Shown here: positions 54,364 to 63,551 of the stretch, in pieces
How the letters are laid out: each line of letters begins with the position of its first letter
Position numbering within the stretch: the stretch's first letter is position 1
Assembly (NCBI GenBank): GCA_000752215.1
Contig: CCFG01000011.1
Coordinates: forward strand, 317,109 to 381,108
Direction: 5' to 3'
DNA: 64,000 nt
Origin: a bacterium MS4
Lineage (GTDB): Bacteria > Bacillota > Clostridia > Oscillospirales > Acutalibacteraceae
Program-made: the position numbers and the translations under genes
Notes under the pieces: generated by a model
Databases searched by the model: none
Told to the model about the DNA's origin: nothing
The model's input: the letters and a program-made list of their open reading frames with translations, nothing else

Positions 54364-54624
54364 TTAAAGGTTCGCGGGTCCGTCCGACAGAACGCGGTAC
54401 ATTTCCGCGGCCTCTTCCTTTTTCGCGTATTCGTTTACGCTGAGTACCTGCGCCTTTACGCTGCGCGAACCGAGCTGCAGCTCCAGAATATCGTCCACCT
54501 TTACGTCGTAGGAGGCTCTGGCCGGTTTTCCGTTCACAAGCACCCGGCCAGCGTCGCAGGCTTCGTTCGCGATCGTGCGGCGTTTAATGATACGGGATAT
54601 TTTCAGATATTTGTCCAATCGCAT
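54364..54624 (-). CDS. rqcP: S4-domain RNA-binding protein RqcP
   Basis: 86-residue protein with one S4 domain (MRLDKYLKISRIIKRRTIAN and NGKPARASYDVKVDDILEL). RqcP (YabO, Hsp15-like) helps RqcH add alanine tails on stalled 50S subunits. ATG at 54624 follows AAAGGG by 7 bases. Confidence 0.9.
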   Translation of the reverse strand: MRLDKYLKISRIIKRRTIANEACDAGRVLVNGKPARASYDVKVDDILELQLGSRSVKAQVLSVNEYAKKEEAAEMYRVLSDGPANL

Positions 54625-54650
54625 AGTACAACCCTTTCTGAACATAAATA

Positions 54651-54684
54651 AAAGGCTGTAACGTCATAGTCTGTTACAGCCTTT
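54651..54684 (-). terminator. Intrinsic terminator after hup
   Basis: Perfect 12-bp stem AAAGGCTGTAAC / GTTACAGCCTTT (54651-54662 with 54673-54684) and a T-rich tail. Confidence 0.85.
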
Positions 54685-54702
54685 TATGAGAACCGTTTTA
54701 TT

Positions 54703-54978
54703 TTATTTAGCTGTAGCGTCCTTAAATGCTTTGCCCGCCTTAAAAGCAGGGACTTTGGAAGCGGGAATAGTAATGGGAGAATTTGTTCTCGGGTCGCGGC
54801 CCTGTCTCTCACTGCGGCTACGTACTTCAAACGTACCAAAACCAACAATCTGGACTTTTTCATCTTCGGAAACAGCTTTAACGATTGTGTCAATCATTGC
54901 ATTGACAGCATTATCGGCATCTTTTTTGGACATACCTGCCTTTTCAGCAACAGCAGCAATTAATTCTGTTTTGTTCAT
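54703..54978 (-). CDS. hup: HU-family DNA-binding protein
   Basis: 91-residue nucleoid protein that bends DNA. It starts MNKTELIAAVAEKAGMSKKD, has the beta arm ERQGRDPRTNSPITIPA, and ends GKAFKDATAK. It lies between mazG and rqcP and has its own terminator. GGAGG precedes ATG. Confidence 0.96.
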   Translation of the reverse strand: MNKTELIAAVAEKAGMSKKDADNAVNAMIDTIVKAVSEDEKVQIVGFGTFEVRSRSERQGRDPRTNSPITIPASKVPAFKAGKAFKDATAK

Positions 54979-55029
54979 AATATTTGACCTCCGTTTTTTT
55001 ATTATTCAACAGCAGAAAGCTGAGAATGA

Positions 55030-55821
55030 TTAATTTGTCTTAGCTTCATTCCAAAGAGAATCAAGCTGTTCCAGCGACAAAGAAGACATATCGGCCCCGC
55101 GTTCATTTGCAAGCTGTTCCATTTTCTGAAAGCGCGAGATAAATTTATCACAGGAAAAGCTTAAGGCCTGCTCAGGCTCCACTTTTAAAAACCGCGAAAC
55201 ATTCACGACAGAGAATAAAAGGTCGCCCAATTCTTCCACGCGGTCTTCCCAGCTTCCATAGTCTATCGCTTCCCTTAATTCACAGGTTTCTTCCGCAACC
55301 TTATCAAGCGCGCCGGAAATATCGGGCCAGTCAAACCCGACCTTTGCGGCCTTATGCTGCACCTTGGCGCTTCGCATCAAAGCGGGCAAGGCTTTCGAGA
55401 CGCTTTGCAGAACTTCCGTCTGGGTTGCCTGATTTTTGGTTTCCTTTTTGATCGCGTCCCAGTTGACAAGAACCTCGTCGGAACTGTTGACGACCGTGCT
55501 GCCAAAAACATGGGGATGACGGATAATCATCTTCTGGGCAATCCCGTCCACCACATCTGAAAAATCAAAACGGCCGGTTTCCTTTTCAAGCTGAGAATGA
55601 AACAAAACCTGAAGAAGGACGTCGCCCAACTCTTCCTTTAGAAGTTCCGTATCCTCATTGTCAATTGCCTCGACAACCTCATAAGTCTCTTCAATAAAAC
55701 AATTCCGAATACTTTGATGTGTCTGTTCTTTGTCCCACGGACAGCCCCCCGGAGAACGGAGAATTGCCATAATATCCAGCAAATCCTGCATGCTGTATTT
55801 TTCCTTGAACTGAAAATCCAA
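55030..55821 (-). CDS. mazG: Nucleoside triphosphate pyrophosphohydrolase MazG
   Basis: 263-residue all-alpha NTP pyrophosphatase that hydrolyses (d)NTPs and limits faulty nucleotides. Two MazG domains are present: MAILRSPGGCPWDKEQTHQS with EETYEVVEAID (catalytic EExxE, residues ~38-42), and the C-terminal EETCELREAIDYGSWEDRVEELGD. Family length is normal (no YabN methylase fusion). Located between yabM and hup. Confidence 0.95.
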   Translation of the reverse strand: MDFQFKEKYSMQDLLDIMAILRSPGGCPWDKEQTHQSIRNCFIEETYEVVEAIDNEDTELLKEELGDVLLQVLFHSQLEKETGRFDFSDVVDGIAQKMIIRHPHVFGSTVVNSSDEVLVNWDAIKKETKNQATQTEVLQSVSKALPALMRSAKVQHKAAKVGFDWPDISGALDKVAEETCELREAIDYGSWEDRVEELGDLLFSVVNVSRFLKVEPEQALSFSCDKFISRFQKMEQLANERGADMSSLSLEQLDSLWNEAKTN

Positions 55822-55868
55822 AACAAATATCTCCTGTGAAAGAAAGTATCGGATAAACTGCTATCATT

Positions 55869-57632
55869 TTACCTTATCCAATTATGTTTTTCAAGTATTT
55901 TCACAATTTTTTGTCCTTTTGGAAGCATAAGCATATCGTTCGCATTCAGAGCCTTAAACCACAGCATGCAGATCACGTAAATTACTCCCGCAGCGGCGAT
56001 GGCCAGCACGGTCGCGATCTTTCCCAGTCCGAGCATCGCACCCGCCTTCTGAATAAAAAACGCGGCCGATACGCAGACGATGGAGGCAAGCAGAGGCTTC
56101 AGGAATATGCTCACGAAATTGATTGTGATCTTTGCTTCCCGGCAAAGGAAGAACAGGGCGAAAATCATAATAAAAATATAGCACACCAGAGTTCCGGTCC
56201 CCGCGCCCATCACGTTGATTTCGGGAATCCCGACCAGCGTGTAGTTTAAAACAAGCTTAATTGCCAGACCGACGGCCAGCAGCTTTACAGGCAGATCCAC
56301 CCGGCCCACCGCCTGAAGCATGCTGTTGATCGGCGTGCTCATCGCAGCGAAGATCGCGCCAAGCCCCAGCAGGACCAGAATTCTGCCGATAACCGTGGGC
56401 GCGTTCTGAGAACCGTACAGCAAAGTCGCGATCGGCGTGGAAAGTACGGAGAGCCCCAATCCTGCCGGTATGGTTAGCATTGCCACAATTCGAAGAACCG
56501 ATTCAATGCTTCGCTTAATTTTTTTCGGATTTCCGCCCGTCCAGGCTTCCGTGACGTTCGGAAGAGCGCTGACGCCGAACGCCTGCGTAATGGCGGGCAC
56601 CAGCATAAACAGGGTCGAGGCGTTGGAGAAGCAGCCAAACAGAAAAGTAGGTACATTGTTGAGCTTGACGACGGAGTCCGGCATCACGTTCGCGTACATG
56701 CCGATCAACACCTGGGAATGCTCGGACATGATATCATTGATGCGCTTCTGCAAGAACGTACTGTCGATAAAGGTGGAAAGATTGACCGCAAGCGAACCCA
56801 GCGCAATCGGGATGGCCGTTTTAATCAGGCGTACGGTCGTATATTTCATGGGCAGCGGGCGGGGGGACGCGCGAAGCATCTCTTTCGTGATTCCGTCGCT
56901 GTGCCTTTTGTGGTAAATAAAAAGATAGAGGAAACCAAAAACGGAGCCGATGGTAACGCCGAAAATCGCCCCCGCGGCCGCGTAAGGGAGCGTGGCGATC
57001 TTCGCATATTCCGCCGAAGCCATTTTCACGCCGTAAACCGTACCGCTCGCCGCGAATTCCTTCAACCCGGACTGAATAATCATCGACGCAATGGCAAGGC
57101 CGAAAATCAGCTTGCACAGCGCTTCCACGATTTCTGAGATCGCGGTGGGATACATGTTGCGAAGGCCCTCATAGTATCCCCGGTAGATCGCCATCAGGCT
57201 GTTGAAGAGGATCGCCGGAGCAAGGGCGTAAATCGCGGGAAGCGCGTTTTGCGGGTTGTTTCCGACCGCGTAGGAAACATAGGGCTTCGCCCCGAAAAAC
57301 ATAATGGAAAAAGCGACAATGCCGAGAAACAGGAATATCTTTATGGAAACCGTATGGATCTGTCGGATGTCGCGGTACCGGCCTCGGGCAGAGTTTTCCG
57401 ACACAAGGCGGGAAATAGCGATCGGGAAACCCGCCGTGGCAAGGCTGAAAATCGGAAAATACAGAGAATACGCATTTCCAAAATAGCCGTTACCAACGGG
57501 TGTCAGTATCCAGGCGAGCGGAATTTTAAACAGCGCTCCGATAATCTTCACCAGAGCAATCGCTACCATCAGGATTAAAGCGCCGTGTAAAAAGCTCTGC
57601 TTGCCAACGGCCGCGGTCCTTTTGTTTTCCAT
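55869..57632 (-). CDS. MOP-superfamily polysaccharide/lipid exporter (YabM/SpoVB-like)
   Basis: 587-residue integral membrane protein with about 14 spans, of the MurJ/SpoVB/Wzx flippase superfamily, which flips lipid-linked precursors. It starts FLHGALILMVAIALVKIIGA and carries NAYSLYFPIFSLATAGFPIA, the SpoVB-type first membrane block. Order before mazG-rqcP-yabP-yabQ-divIC matches Bacillus yabM. A SpoVB role is an alternative. The ribosome site (GGAATGGATGTGTCGCA) is weak. Confidence 0.88.
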   Translation of the reverse strand: MENKRTAAVGKQSFLHGALILMVAIALVKIIGALFKIPLAWILTPVGNGYFGNAYSLYFPIFSLATAGFPIAISRLVSENSARGRYRDIRQIHTVSIKIFLFLGIVAFSIMFFGAKPYVSYAVGNNPQNALPAIYALAPAILFNSLMAIYRGYYEGLRNMYPTAISEIVEALCKLIFGLAIASMIIQSGLKEFAASGTVYGVKMASAEYAKIATLPYAAAGAIFGVTIGSVFGFLYLFIYHKRHSDGITKEMLRASPRPLPMKYTTVRLIKTAIPIALGSLAVNLSTFIDSTFLQKRINDIMSEHSQVLIGMYANVMPDSVVKLNNVPTFLFGCFSNASTLFMLVPAITQAFGVSALPNVTEAWTGGNPKKIKRSIESVLRIVAMLTIPAGLGLSVLSTPIATLLYGSQNAPTVIGRILVLLGLGAIFAAMSTPINSMLQAVGRVDLPVKLLAVGLAIKLVLNYTLVGIPEINVMGAGTGTLVCYIFIMIFALFFLCREAKITINFVSIFLKPLLASIVCVSAAFFIQKAGAMLGLGKIATVLAIAAAGVIYVICMLWFKALNANDMLMLPKGQKIVKILEKHNWIR

Positions 57633-57787
57633 TGCGACACATCCATTCCAAAGTAATCACATGATTTTCTATCCGTAAACAACAAACGCCCCTTTCCCGC
57701 GGAAAGAGGAACTTCTGTTGCACACATCATCTCATGGTAAATAGTATACTAAATAAGTTAAAATATTATGAACATTATTCCAGACAT

Positions 57788-57816
57788 TGAAAAAGAGGGG
57801 TGCTACGCCCCTCTCT
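57788..57816 (-). terminator. Intrinsic terminator after zinc-ribbon gene
   Basis: Stem AGAGGGG / CCCCTCT (57794-57800 with 57808-57814) and a T5 tail on the minus strand. Confidence 0.8.
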
Positions 57817-57836
57817 TTAATAAATGCCGAACGATC

Positions 57837-58202
57837 TCAGTCATCAGAAAGCTTATGGCCGCATTTACTGCAGTAATCCGCGTTCTGCGGATTTTCCTCA
57901 CCGCAGTTCTTGCAAACCATTCTGGCGCGCATGGCGACCAGCTGCTCATTGACAGCGTCAAGCTGCTCATATAAATCATCTATTGCGGTAATGCATTCAC
58001 TGACAAGGTCAGACGAGTCGTTATCGGTCTTTTTGGCTTCATAAACCGTCCTGCCAAGCGATTCAAAGCGCTTTGAAATTTCATTGTTCAGATCGGCAGC
58101 GTTTATTCTAAGCTTAGAGACATCAACAAACTGACCTGCTTTTTTGCCGACAACATTCACCGCGGACTTCGCGTTGACAACGACATCTTCAAACAGTCCC
58201 AT
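57837..58202 (-). CDS. Zinc-ribbon domain protein
   Basis: 121-residue protein with a helical, likely coiled-coil body (residues 1-85, DLNNEISKRFESLGRTVYEA and later LYEQLDAVNEQLVAMRARM). A C-terminal zinc ribbon CKNCGEENPQNADYCSKCGH supplies four Cys. Similar small proteins are common in Clostridia without known function. AAAGGAG upstream of ATG; own promoter and terminator, so monocistronic. Confidence 0.85.
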   Translation of the reverse strand: MGLFEDVVVNAKSAVNVVGKKAGQFVDVSKLRINAADLNNEISKRFESLGRTVYEAKKTDNDSSDLVSECITAIDDLYEQLDAVNEQLVAMRARMVCKNCGEENPQNADYCSKCGHKLSDD

Positions 58203-58238
58203 AATAGCACACTCCTTTTATTAGGTTTTCTTACTGAA

Positions 58239-58267
58239 ATTATATTCCAACGGCAGAGGAATTGCAA
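58239..58267 (-). promoter_or_regulatory. Sigma-A promoter for zinc-ribbon gene
   Basis: Minus-strand TTGCAA (58262-58267) and perfect TATAAT (58239-58244), 17-base spacer. Confidence 0.7.
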
Positions 58268-58276
58268 TAAAATTCA

Positions 58277-59221
58277 TCAATATATCCCACCGCCGATGAA
58301 CTCGCGGATAATGGAATCCCGGGGAACAAATTCACTGTTGATCGGAGTAAACTTCTCAAGGCTTTCAACGAGTTTCTCCGTCAAAGGGTACTGCCCGCAA
58401 TCGGGTGAAACGGTTTTCAGAAGAGGGATGGCCTGATTTGCCAGCACACAGGTTTCATAGGTATGCAGCGAATTGATGGTATAATCGGCGCCGCTGCGGT
58501 AGGGTTTAATGTATTTCCTCTCCCCATCCATCACCGTCGGCCACATTTCCAGCGTCCGCACCGGCTTAGCACCCCGGAAATTGTAATCCCTTACAATCCT
58601 TCGCACCAGCCTCATTTCATTCGCGTCAAACAGCTGTCTGTTCCCTTCGTGAATCCCCTGCTTCACACTGATATAGATTTTACATACGTCCTCCTGGGGC
58701 AGCTTGTCGATAAAAACCGGATTCAACGCGTGGATTCCTTCCACTATGGCGATGTCGTGCTCCCGCAAAGACACATGACGCCTGTGCGGATACGGCATGT
58801 GGATTTCAAAATTGAAAACCGGCATCGTGCAGTGACGGTTCTCGATCAGGGAAAGAAGGCATCTTTCAATATCGGGAACATCCAGCGCGTCCACAGACTC
58901 ATAATCGTGCTGCCCGTTGGCAAGCACCGGAGCCTGCCTCTCCCCGCGGTAAAAATCATCCAGAGAGATGATGGTGGAGCCGATTCCGATCGACTGAAAT
59001 GCGTTTTTCAAAAGATTCGAGGTGGTTGTTTTTCCGCTGCTGGACGGGCCGGAAAGCATAATCAGCCTGCAGTTTCGCTTTTGTCCGGCAATGGTTCTGG
59101 CTATCTTTCGGATGCTCTGGTGATAGGCCTCTTCAGTCCGCATAACAAAAGCTTCCGGCTGCGCGGATGCCACGGCATTGATCTTACTGAGCTCGTTCTG
59201 ATACTCTACAAAATTGCTCAT
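58277..59221 (-). CDS. Uridine kinase-like nucleoside kinase
   Basis: 314-residue P-loop kinase of the uridine kinase/phosphoribulokinase family. The Walker A motif is LSGPSSSGKTTTS near residue 56, with DDFYRGER near 88 and the EGIHALNPVF segment. The C-terminal third has DYTINSLHTYETCVL. Longer clostridial relatives carry an N-terminal TGS domain, which is absent here. It overlaps hemZ by 38 bases. Uridine or another phosphate acceptor is not settled. Confidence 0.8.
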   Translation of the reverse strand: MSNFVEYQNELSKINAVASAQPEAFVMRTEEAYHQSIRKIARTIAGQKRNCRLIMLSGPSSSGKTTTSNLLKNAFQSIGIGSTIISLDDFYRGERQAPVLANGQHDYESVDALDVPDIERCLLSLIENRHCTMPVFNFEIHMPYPHRRHVSLREHDIAIVEGIHALNPVFIDKLPQEDVCKIYISVKQGIHEGNRQLFDANEMRLVRRIVRDYNFRGAKPVRTLEMWPTVMDGERKYIKPYRSGADYTINSLHTYETCVLANQAIPLLKTVSPDCGQYPLTEKLVESLEKFTPINSEFVPRDSIIREFIGGGIY

Positions 59222-60680
59222 AAACAGTTTTCACCTGATCTTTTCTAATAATCATTTCCTCAAAGCGATTGATATATTCATAGGGATATTTAAAGTTAAA
59301 AATGCGCGTAAGTCCGTCCGAGTACGGGTCCTTGATTTTGCTGGCGGCACCCGCGCCGCAGGCGAGGATCGTCTGGGATTCATCCATAATCACAACATTG
59401 TACGGACTTTCAAAACCGGGCTTCGCCCATCCGGTATTTTCCAGATTGCCCACCATCCGGCTCTGCCGGTAAAGATAATACGGCAGATACCCGTGCAAAA
59501 GCAGCCGGCTGTCGGCGTAATCCAGCATTTCCGACGCCTGTGCGCCGCTTACAAAGGGCTCGCTTCCCTCCTGAAAAATCCTGGCCGAACGCTTCAGGGC
59601 AAGCGTGTGGACCGTAACGCTTTCCGGGGCGAGGCGGATCACTTCATCCAAAGTGGACATAAAGCTCTCCACCGTGTCCTGCGGCAGTCCCGCAATCAGA
59701 TCCATATTGATATTGCCGAAGCCGTGTTCGCGCGCCAGCGCGAAAGCCGAAAGGGTCTGCGCGGTCGTATGGCGGCGGCCGATCGCTTTGAGCACTTCGT
59801 CGTTCAGCGTCTGCGGATTGATGCTGATGCGCGTAACCCCGCGCCTCTTCATTGCGTCCAGCTTATCGCCGTCTATGGTGTCCGGCCTGCCCGCTTCCAC
59901 GGTGAACTCACGACAGGCCGACAGGTCAAAGCTGTCGCGGATGGCGGTCAGAAGGACCTCCATCTGCTGCGAGGACAGGGTCGTGGGCGTTCCCCCGCCG
60001 ATGTAAACGGACTCCAGCCGCAGCTTCAGGCCGTCGGCTACTTTCGCGGTATGTCGGATTTCTTCGCAAAGAAGGGTCAGATACTGCGGAATCAGCTTTG
60101 CCGTTTTTTCCACCGACGACGAAACAAAGGAACAGTAAGAACAGCGTGTCGGGCAGAAGGGGATGGAAACATACAGGCTGAAGGATTCCGGCCCGGACTG
60201 TGCCAGAATCTTTTCTTCACCGCGCATGGTCAGAAGGCTTAATTCCGTTTTGGCGCCGGACACAAGAAGCTCGTTCCGAAAATAATCCAGCCCTTCCTGC
60301 TCCCCTTTTTCGGCAATCAGGCGGCGCAGCAGCTTTACCGGCCTGACTCCCGTCAGGATGCCCCACTTCGGGGTAAAGCCGCAGTACCGTGTCAGAAGGC
60401 GGAACAGCATAACCGCCATACGGCGCTCGCTGTCCTTCTGCTGAACGCTTTCCGATAAAGCAAGCATATCCGAGTCTTCTCCCTCGTAGGAGCCGAGCTT
60501 CACGCGCACGGAAATCCTCAACGCTTCCGGAAATGCTTTCAGCCCGGTGTAAACAAGGCAGTCGTCCTGCTCGTCAGCGGGCAATTCGGAAACCACTTTA
60601 ATTTTTTGATGAGGAAAAAAGACGCGGCAGAGATTTTCCATTTCGTAATGGAACGAGTGTCCGTCGATCATCAGGATCAT
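59184..60680 (-). CDS. hemZ: Radical-SAM coproporphyrinogen dehydrogenase, HemZ type
   Basis: 498-residue radical SAM protein. The cluster motif is IPFCPTRCSYCSF (CxxxCxxC) near residue 176. YIGGGTPTTLS and GRPDTI follow, then SINPQTLNDEVLKAIGR. The long N-terminal 160 residues are characteristic of HemZ rather than HemN or HemW. Proposed to act on coproporphyrinogen III in heme synthesis. ATG at 60680 overlaps the MBL gene stop (ATGA). A second Met lies at 60671. Confidence 0.88.
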   Translation of the reverse strand: MILMIDGHSFHYEMENLCRVFFPHQKIKVVSELPADEQDDCLVYTGLKAFPEALRISVRVKLGSYEGEDSDMLALSESVQQKDSERRMAVMLFRLLTRYCGFTPKWGILTGVRPVKLLRRLIAEKGEQEGLDYFRNELLVSGAKTELSLLTMRGEEKILAQSGPESFSLYVSIPFCPTRCSYCSFVSSSVEKTAKLIPQYLTLLCEEIRHTAKVADGLKLRLESVYIGGGTPTTLSSQQMEVLLTAIRDSFDLSACREFTVEAGRPDTIDGDKLDAMKRRGVTRISINPQTLNDEVLKAIGRRHTTAQTLSAFALAREHGFGNINMDLIAGLPQDTVESFMSTLDEVIRLAPESVTVHTLALKRSARIFQEGSEPFVSGAQASEMLDYADSRLLLHGYLPYYLYRQSRMVGNLENTGWAKPGFESPYNVVIMDESQTILACGAGAASKIKDPYSDGLTRIFNFKYPYEYINRFEEMIIRKDQVKTVYEQFCRVSERAQ

Positions 60681-61312
60681 AAGACGCCGTTCCCCATATA
60701 CGGATTGTTTTTTCTTTCGTATTCCAGCGTCGTTTCCCATTCGTGCCCCGGGTAAACATGATAGTCCCCCTCAAGATTCTCGAGCTTTTTCAGGGAATCC
60801 ATCATCTGCGGGTAGCTCCCGGTCGGGAAATCCGTTCTGCCGCAGCTGCATTTCATCAGCGTATCGCCTGTAAAAATGGCGTCTCCTACAAGATAGCAGC
60901 AGCTGCCGATCGTATGTCCGGGCGTATGCATCACACGGATTTTCAGGCTGCCAAGCTCTATCCTATCGCCGTCGTTCAGCGAGACGTCCGCCGTAAAGGG
61001 CTCCGCCCCCAGCGGAGCGACCATGGTGGACAAGTTCAGGGAATTGTCTGAAGTAAACAGCATATCGTCGGAATAGATATAGATTTTAGCATCCGTCAGC
61101 CGTTTTAAAGAACTTACCCCCATAATATGATCAAAATGCCCGTGAGTTAACAAAATGGCTTTGACATTCTCCTTGCCCGCGGCCAGAACCGCCTCCGTCA
61201 GTCTCGGGTCCTCAAAACCCGGATCGATTACCGCCGACAGACCGGTTTCGTCATCTGTCAGAATATAGCAGTTGGTGGGCAGCGGCCCGCCGGTGATTCT
61301 AGTTACTTTCAT
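60677..61312 (-). CDS. MBL-fold hydrolase (GloB-like)
   Basis: 211-residue metallo-beta-lactamase-fold protein. The metal motif is LLTHGHFDHIMG near residue 55, then MHTPGHTIGS and FTGDTL. The fold and size fit glyoxalase II-like hydrolases of small thioesters. The exact substrate is unknown. It lies 61 bases after relA and overlaps hemZ by four bases. Confidence 0.87.
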   Translation of the reverse strand: MKVTRITGGPLPTNCYILTDDETGLSAVIDPGFEDPRLTEAVLAAGKENVKAILLTHGHFDHIMGVSSLKRLTDAKIYIYSDDMLFTSDNSLNLSTMVAPLGAEPFTADVSLNDGDRIELGSLKIRVMHTPGHTIGSCCYLVGDAIFTGDTLMKCSCGRTDFPTGSYPQMMDSLKKLENLEGDYHVYPGHEWETTLEYERKNNPYMGNGVL

Positions 61313-61373
61313 ATCTGGTCCAAGTCCTCCTGTATCTTCATAATTGCCGACAGTTCGGCCATCCGGTCAGCTC

Positions 61374-63551
61374 TCAGGAACGCTTGATGGAAATAATCCC
61401 CTCAATATTATTGAGGCGGTTAATGATGCTGTTCAGGTGCTCGAGGCCGTTGATGGTGATGGTAGCGGAGATCACGGCGCTGCCGTCCTTTGTTTCTCTG
61501 GAATTGAGCGAATGGATAAAGATGTGCATATTGAAAAGCTGCTGGGTCACGTCGGCAAGCAGGCCGGAGCGGTCGTTCGCCACAATTTCCAGCGTGGATT
61601 TAAATTCTTCCTTGACTTCGCCCGTCCAGTGCGCCTTGATCCATCTTTCCGGTTCGGGCGCGTCCTGCAGATTCTGCGGAACGTTGGAACAGGTGCGCTT
61701 ATGGATGGAAACGCCGAAGCCGCGGGTAATAAAACCGATGATGTCGTCCCCGGGCAGGGGGTTGCAGCAGCGCGAAAACTTAATCAGGCAGTTGTCCATC
61801 CCGTCGACCGTAACGCCGCCCACGGGCTTCTTCGGCGTCTGCTTGGCAAGCGGCTGTGCCGGCACAGCCACAGGCGGACGCTTGTCCTTCATATAGTCTT
61901 CTTTGATTTTGGGCATGATTTTCCAAAGCTGGATTCCACCGTAGCCGATGGCGGAGTATACGTCGTCCGCCGTGACGCAGTTCTGCTTTGCGCCGATTTT
62001 TTCCAGCAGGGCCGCAAGCTCGGAGTCGCTCATTTCAATGCCGTTCCTTCTGAACTCGCGTTCCAGCTCCGCTTTTCCCTCAACGATATTCTCATCGCGC
62101 TTCTCACGTTTAAACCATGCGCGTATTTTATTGCGGGCCTCGCTTGTTTTGACGATTTTCAGCCAGTCACGGCTGGGCCCGCGGGTTTCTTTGGAGGTAA
62201 GGACTTCAATGATCTGACCGGTTTTTACTTTGTAATCAATCGGTACAATCCGCTTGTCCACCTTGGCGCCGATCATCCGGTTGCCGACGGCGCTGTGGAT
62301 GGCATAGGCAAAGTCGATCACAGTGGAGCCGGACGGCAGGTTAATGACATCGCCTCGCGGCGTAAAGACAAAAACTTCTTCCGGGGCCAGGTCCGATTTG
62401 ATGGTGCGCACCAGATCGGTCGCGTCCCCGCTGTCCTTCTGGCTGTCCAGCATCTGGCGGATCCAGGCAAGACGCTGTTCCAGCGAATCGCCGCTCTTCC
62501 CGCCAAGGCCGAGCTTATATTTCCAGTGAGCCGCGATTCCGTATTCCGCGGTATGGTGCATTTCCCACGTTCTGATCTGCACCTCGAACGGGATTCCGTC
62601 CTTCCCGATCACCGTTGTATGCAGGGATTGGTATAAATTCGGCTTCGGGGTAGAGATATAATCCTTGAACCGGTTCGGAATCGGGCGGTACATGTCGTGA
62701 ATAACGCCCAAAACGTTATAACAGTCGTTTACCGTATCAACGATGACGCGTACGGCGTAGATATCGTATATTTCATCCATGGAGCGTCCCTGAATAAACG
62801 TCTTTCGGAAAATCCCGTTGATGCTCTTGACTCTTCCTTCCAGATAAACGTTGGGAATCAGCGGCGACACGCGTTCAAAAATACACTTTTTTGTCCGTTC
62901 AATAAAGGCTTTCCGCTCATTGCTCCGCAGCTCAAGACTGCTTTCAATCTCCTCATAGGCCACGGGGTCCAGACATCGGAGGGAAAGGTCTTCCAGTTCC
63001 TCTTTCACGGCCCGGATGCCTAGACGGTGCGCAATCGGGGCGTAAACCTCCATGTTTTCCAGCGCCTTGTCGCGCTGCTTCTGCGGCGGCATGAATTCAA
63101 TCGTGCGCATATTGTGCAGGCGGTCGGCCAGCTTAATAATGATGACCCGGATATCCTCCGCCATGGCGATCAGCATTTTGCGCAGGTTCTCCGCCTGCTG
63201 TTCCTCCCGGGAAGAGTACGGAATACGGCCGAGTTTTGTTACGCCGTCCGTCAGGTTGGCAATTTCCGCCCCAAAGCTCTTTTTCAGCTGTTCCAGATTG
63301 ACCGGCGTATCCTCCACGACATCGTGCAGAAGGCCGGCGGCAACGGATTCAGTGTCCATACCCAGTTCCACCAGGATGCACGCAACCGCGACAGGATGGG
63401 AAATATAGGGCGCGCCGGAAAGGCGCTTCTGTTCCTCATGGGATTTTACCGCGAGCTGATAGGCGCGGTCTATCACATCCATGTCATATTCATGTTCACT
63501 TTCCTTGATTAAAGCGACCAAACGGTCATACGTCATTAGCGGCCACGCCAT
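61374..63551 (-). CDS. relA: Bifunctional (p)ppGpp synthetase/hydrolase
   Basis: 725-residue Rel enzyme that makes and degrades the stringent alarmone. In order: HD hydrolase domain with LLHDVVEDT near residue 76, synthetase with PNRFKDYISTPKPNLYQSLH (RxKD, which fits a bifunctional enzyme) near 285, TGS with VFVFTPRGDVINLPSGST near 395, then the zinc/helical part (CCNPLPGDDIIG) and ACT at the end. ATG at 63551 follows AGGAGG by 9 bases. It overlaps recJ by 26 bases. Confidence 0.96.
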   Translation of the reverse strand: MAWPLMTYDRLVALIKESEHEYDMDVIDRAYQLAVKSHEEQKRLSGAPYISHPVAVACILVELGMDTESVAAGLLHDVVEDTPVNLEQLKKSFGAEIANLTDGVTKLGRIPYSSREEQQAENLRKMLIAMAEDIRVIIIKLADRLHNMRTIEFMPPQKQRDKALENMEVYAPIAHRLGIRAVKEELEDLSLRCLDPVAYEEIESSLELRSNERKAFIERTKKCIFERVSPLIPNVYLEGRVKSINGIFRKTFIQGRSMDEIYDIYAVRVIVDTVNDCYNVLGVIHDMYRPIPNRFKDYISTPKPNLYQSLHTTVIGKDGIPFEVQIRTWEMHHTAEYGIAAHWKYKLGLGGKSGDSLEQRLAWIRQMLDSQKDSGDATDLVRTIKSDLAPEEVFVFTPRGDVINLPSGSTVIDFAYAIHSAVGNRMIGAKVDKRIVPIDYKVKTGQIIEVLTSKETRGPSRDWLKIVKTSEARNKIRAWFKREKRDENIVEGKAELEREFRRNGIEMSDSELAALLEKIGAKQNCVTADDVYSAIGYGGIQLWKIMPKIKEDYMKDKRPPVAVPAQPLAKQTPKKPVGGVTVDGMDNCLIKFSRCCNPLPGDDIIGFITRGFGVSIHKRTCSNVPQNLQDAPEPERWIKAHWTGEVKEEFKSTLEIVANDRSGLLADVTQQLFNMHIFIHSLNSRETKDGSAVISATITINGLEHLNSIINRLNNIEGIISIKRS

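Noticed and set aside
57690-57720. CTTTCC/GGAAAG hairpin in the yabM leader as a terminator
   Set aside because: The following sequence lacks a continuous T run, so I did not call it.
57726-57762. AGTATACT-centred palindrome upstream of the yabM-like gene
   Set aside because: It resembles a his operator half-site, but it is short and AT-rich, and the gene has no link to histidine. Treated as part of a weak promoter region.
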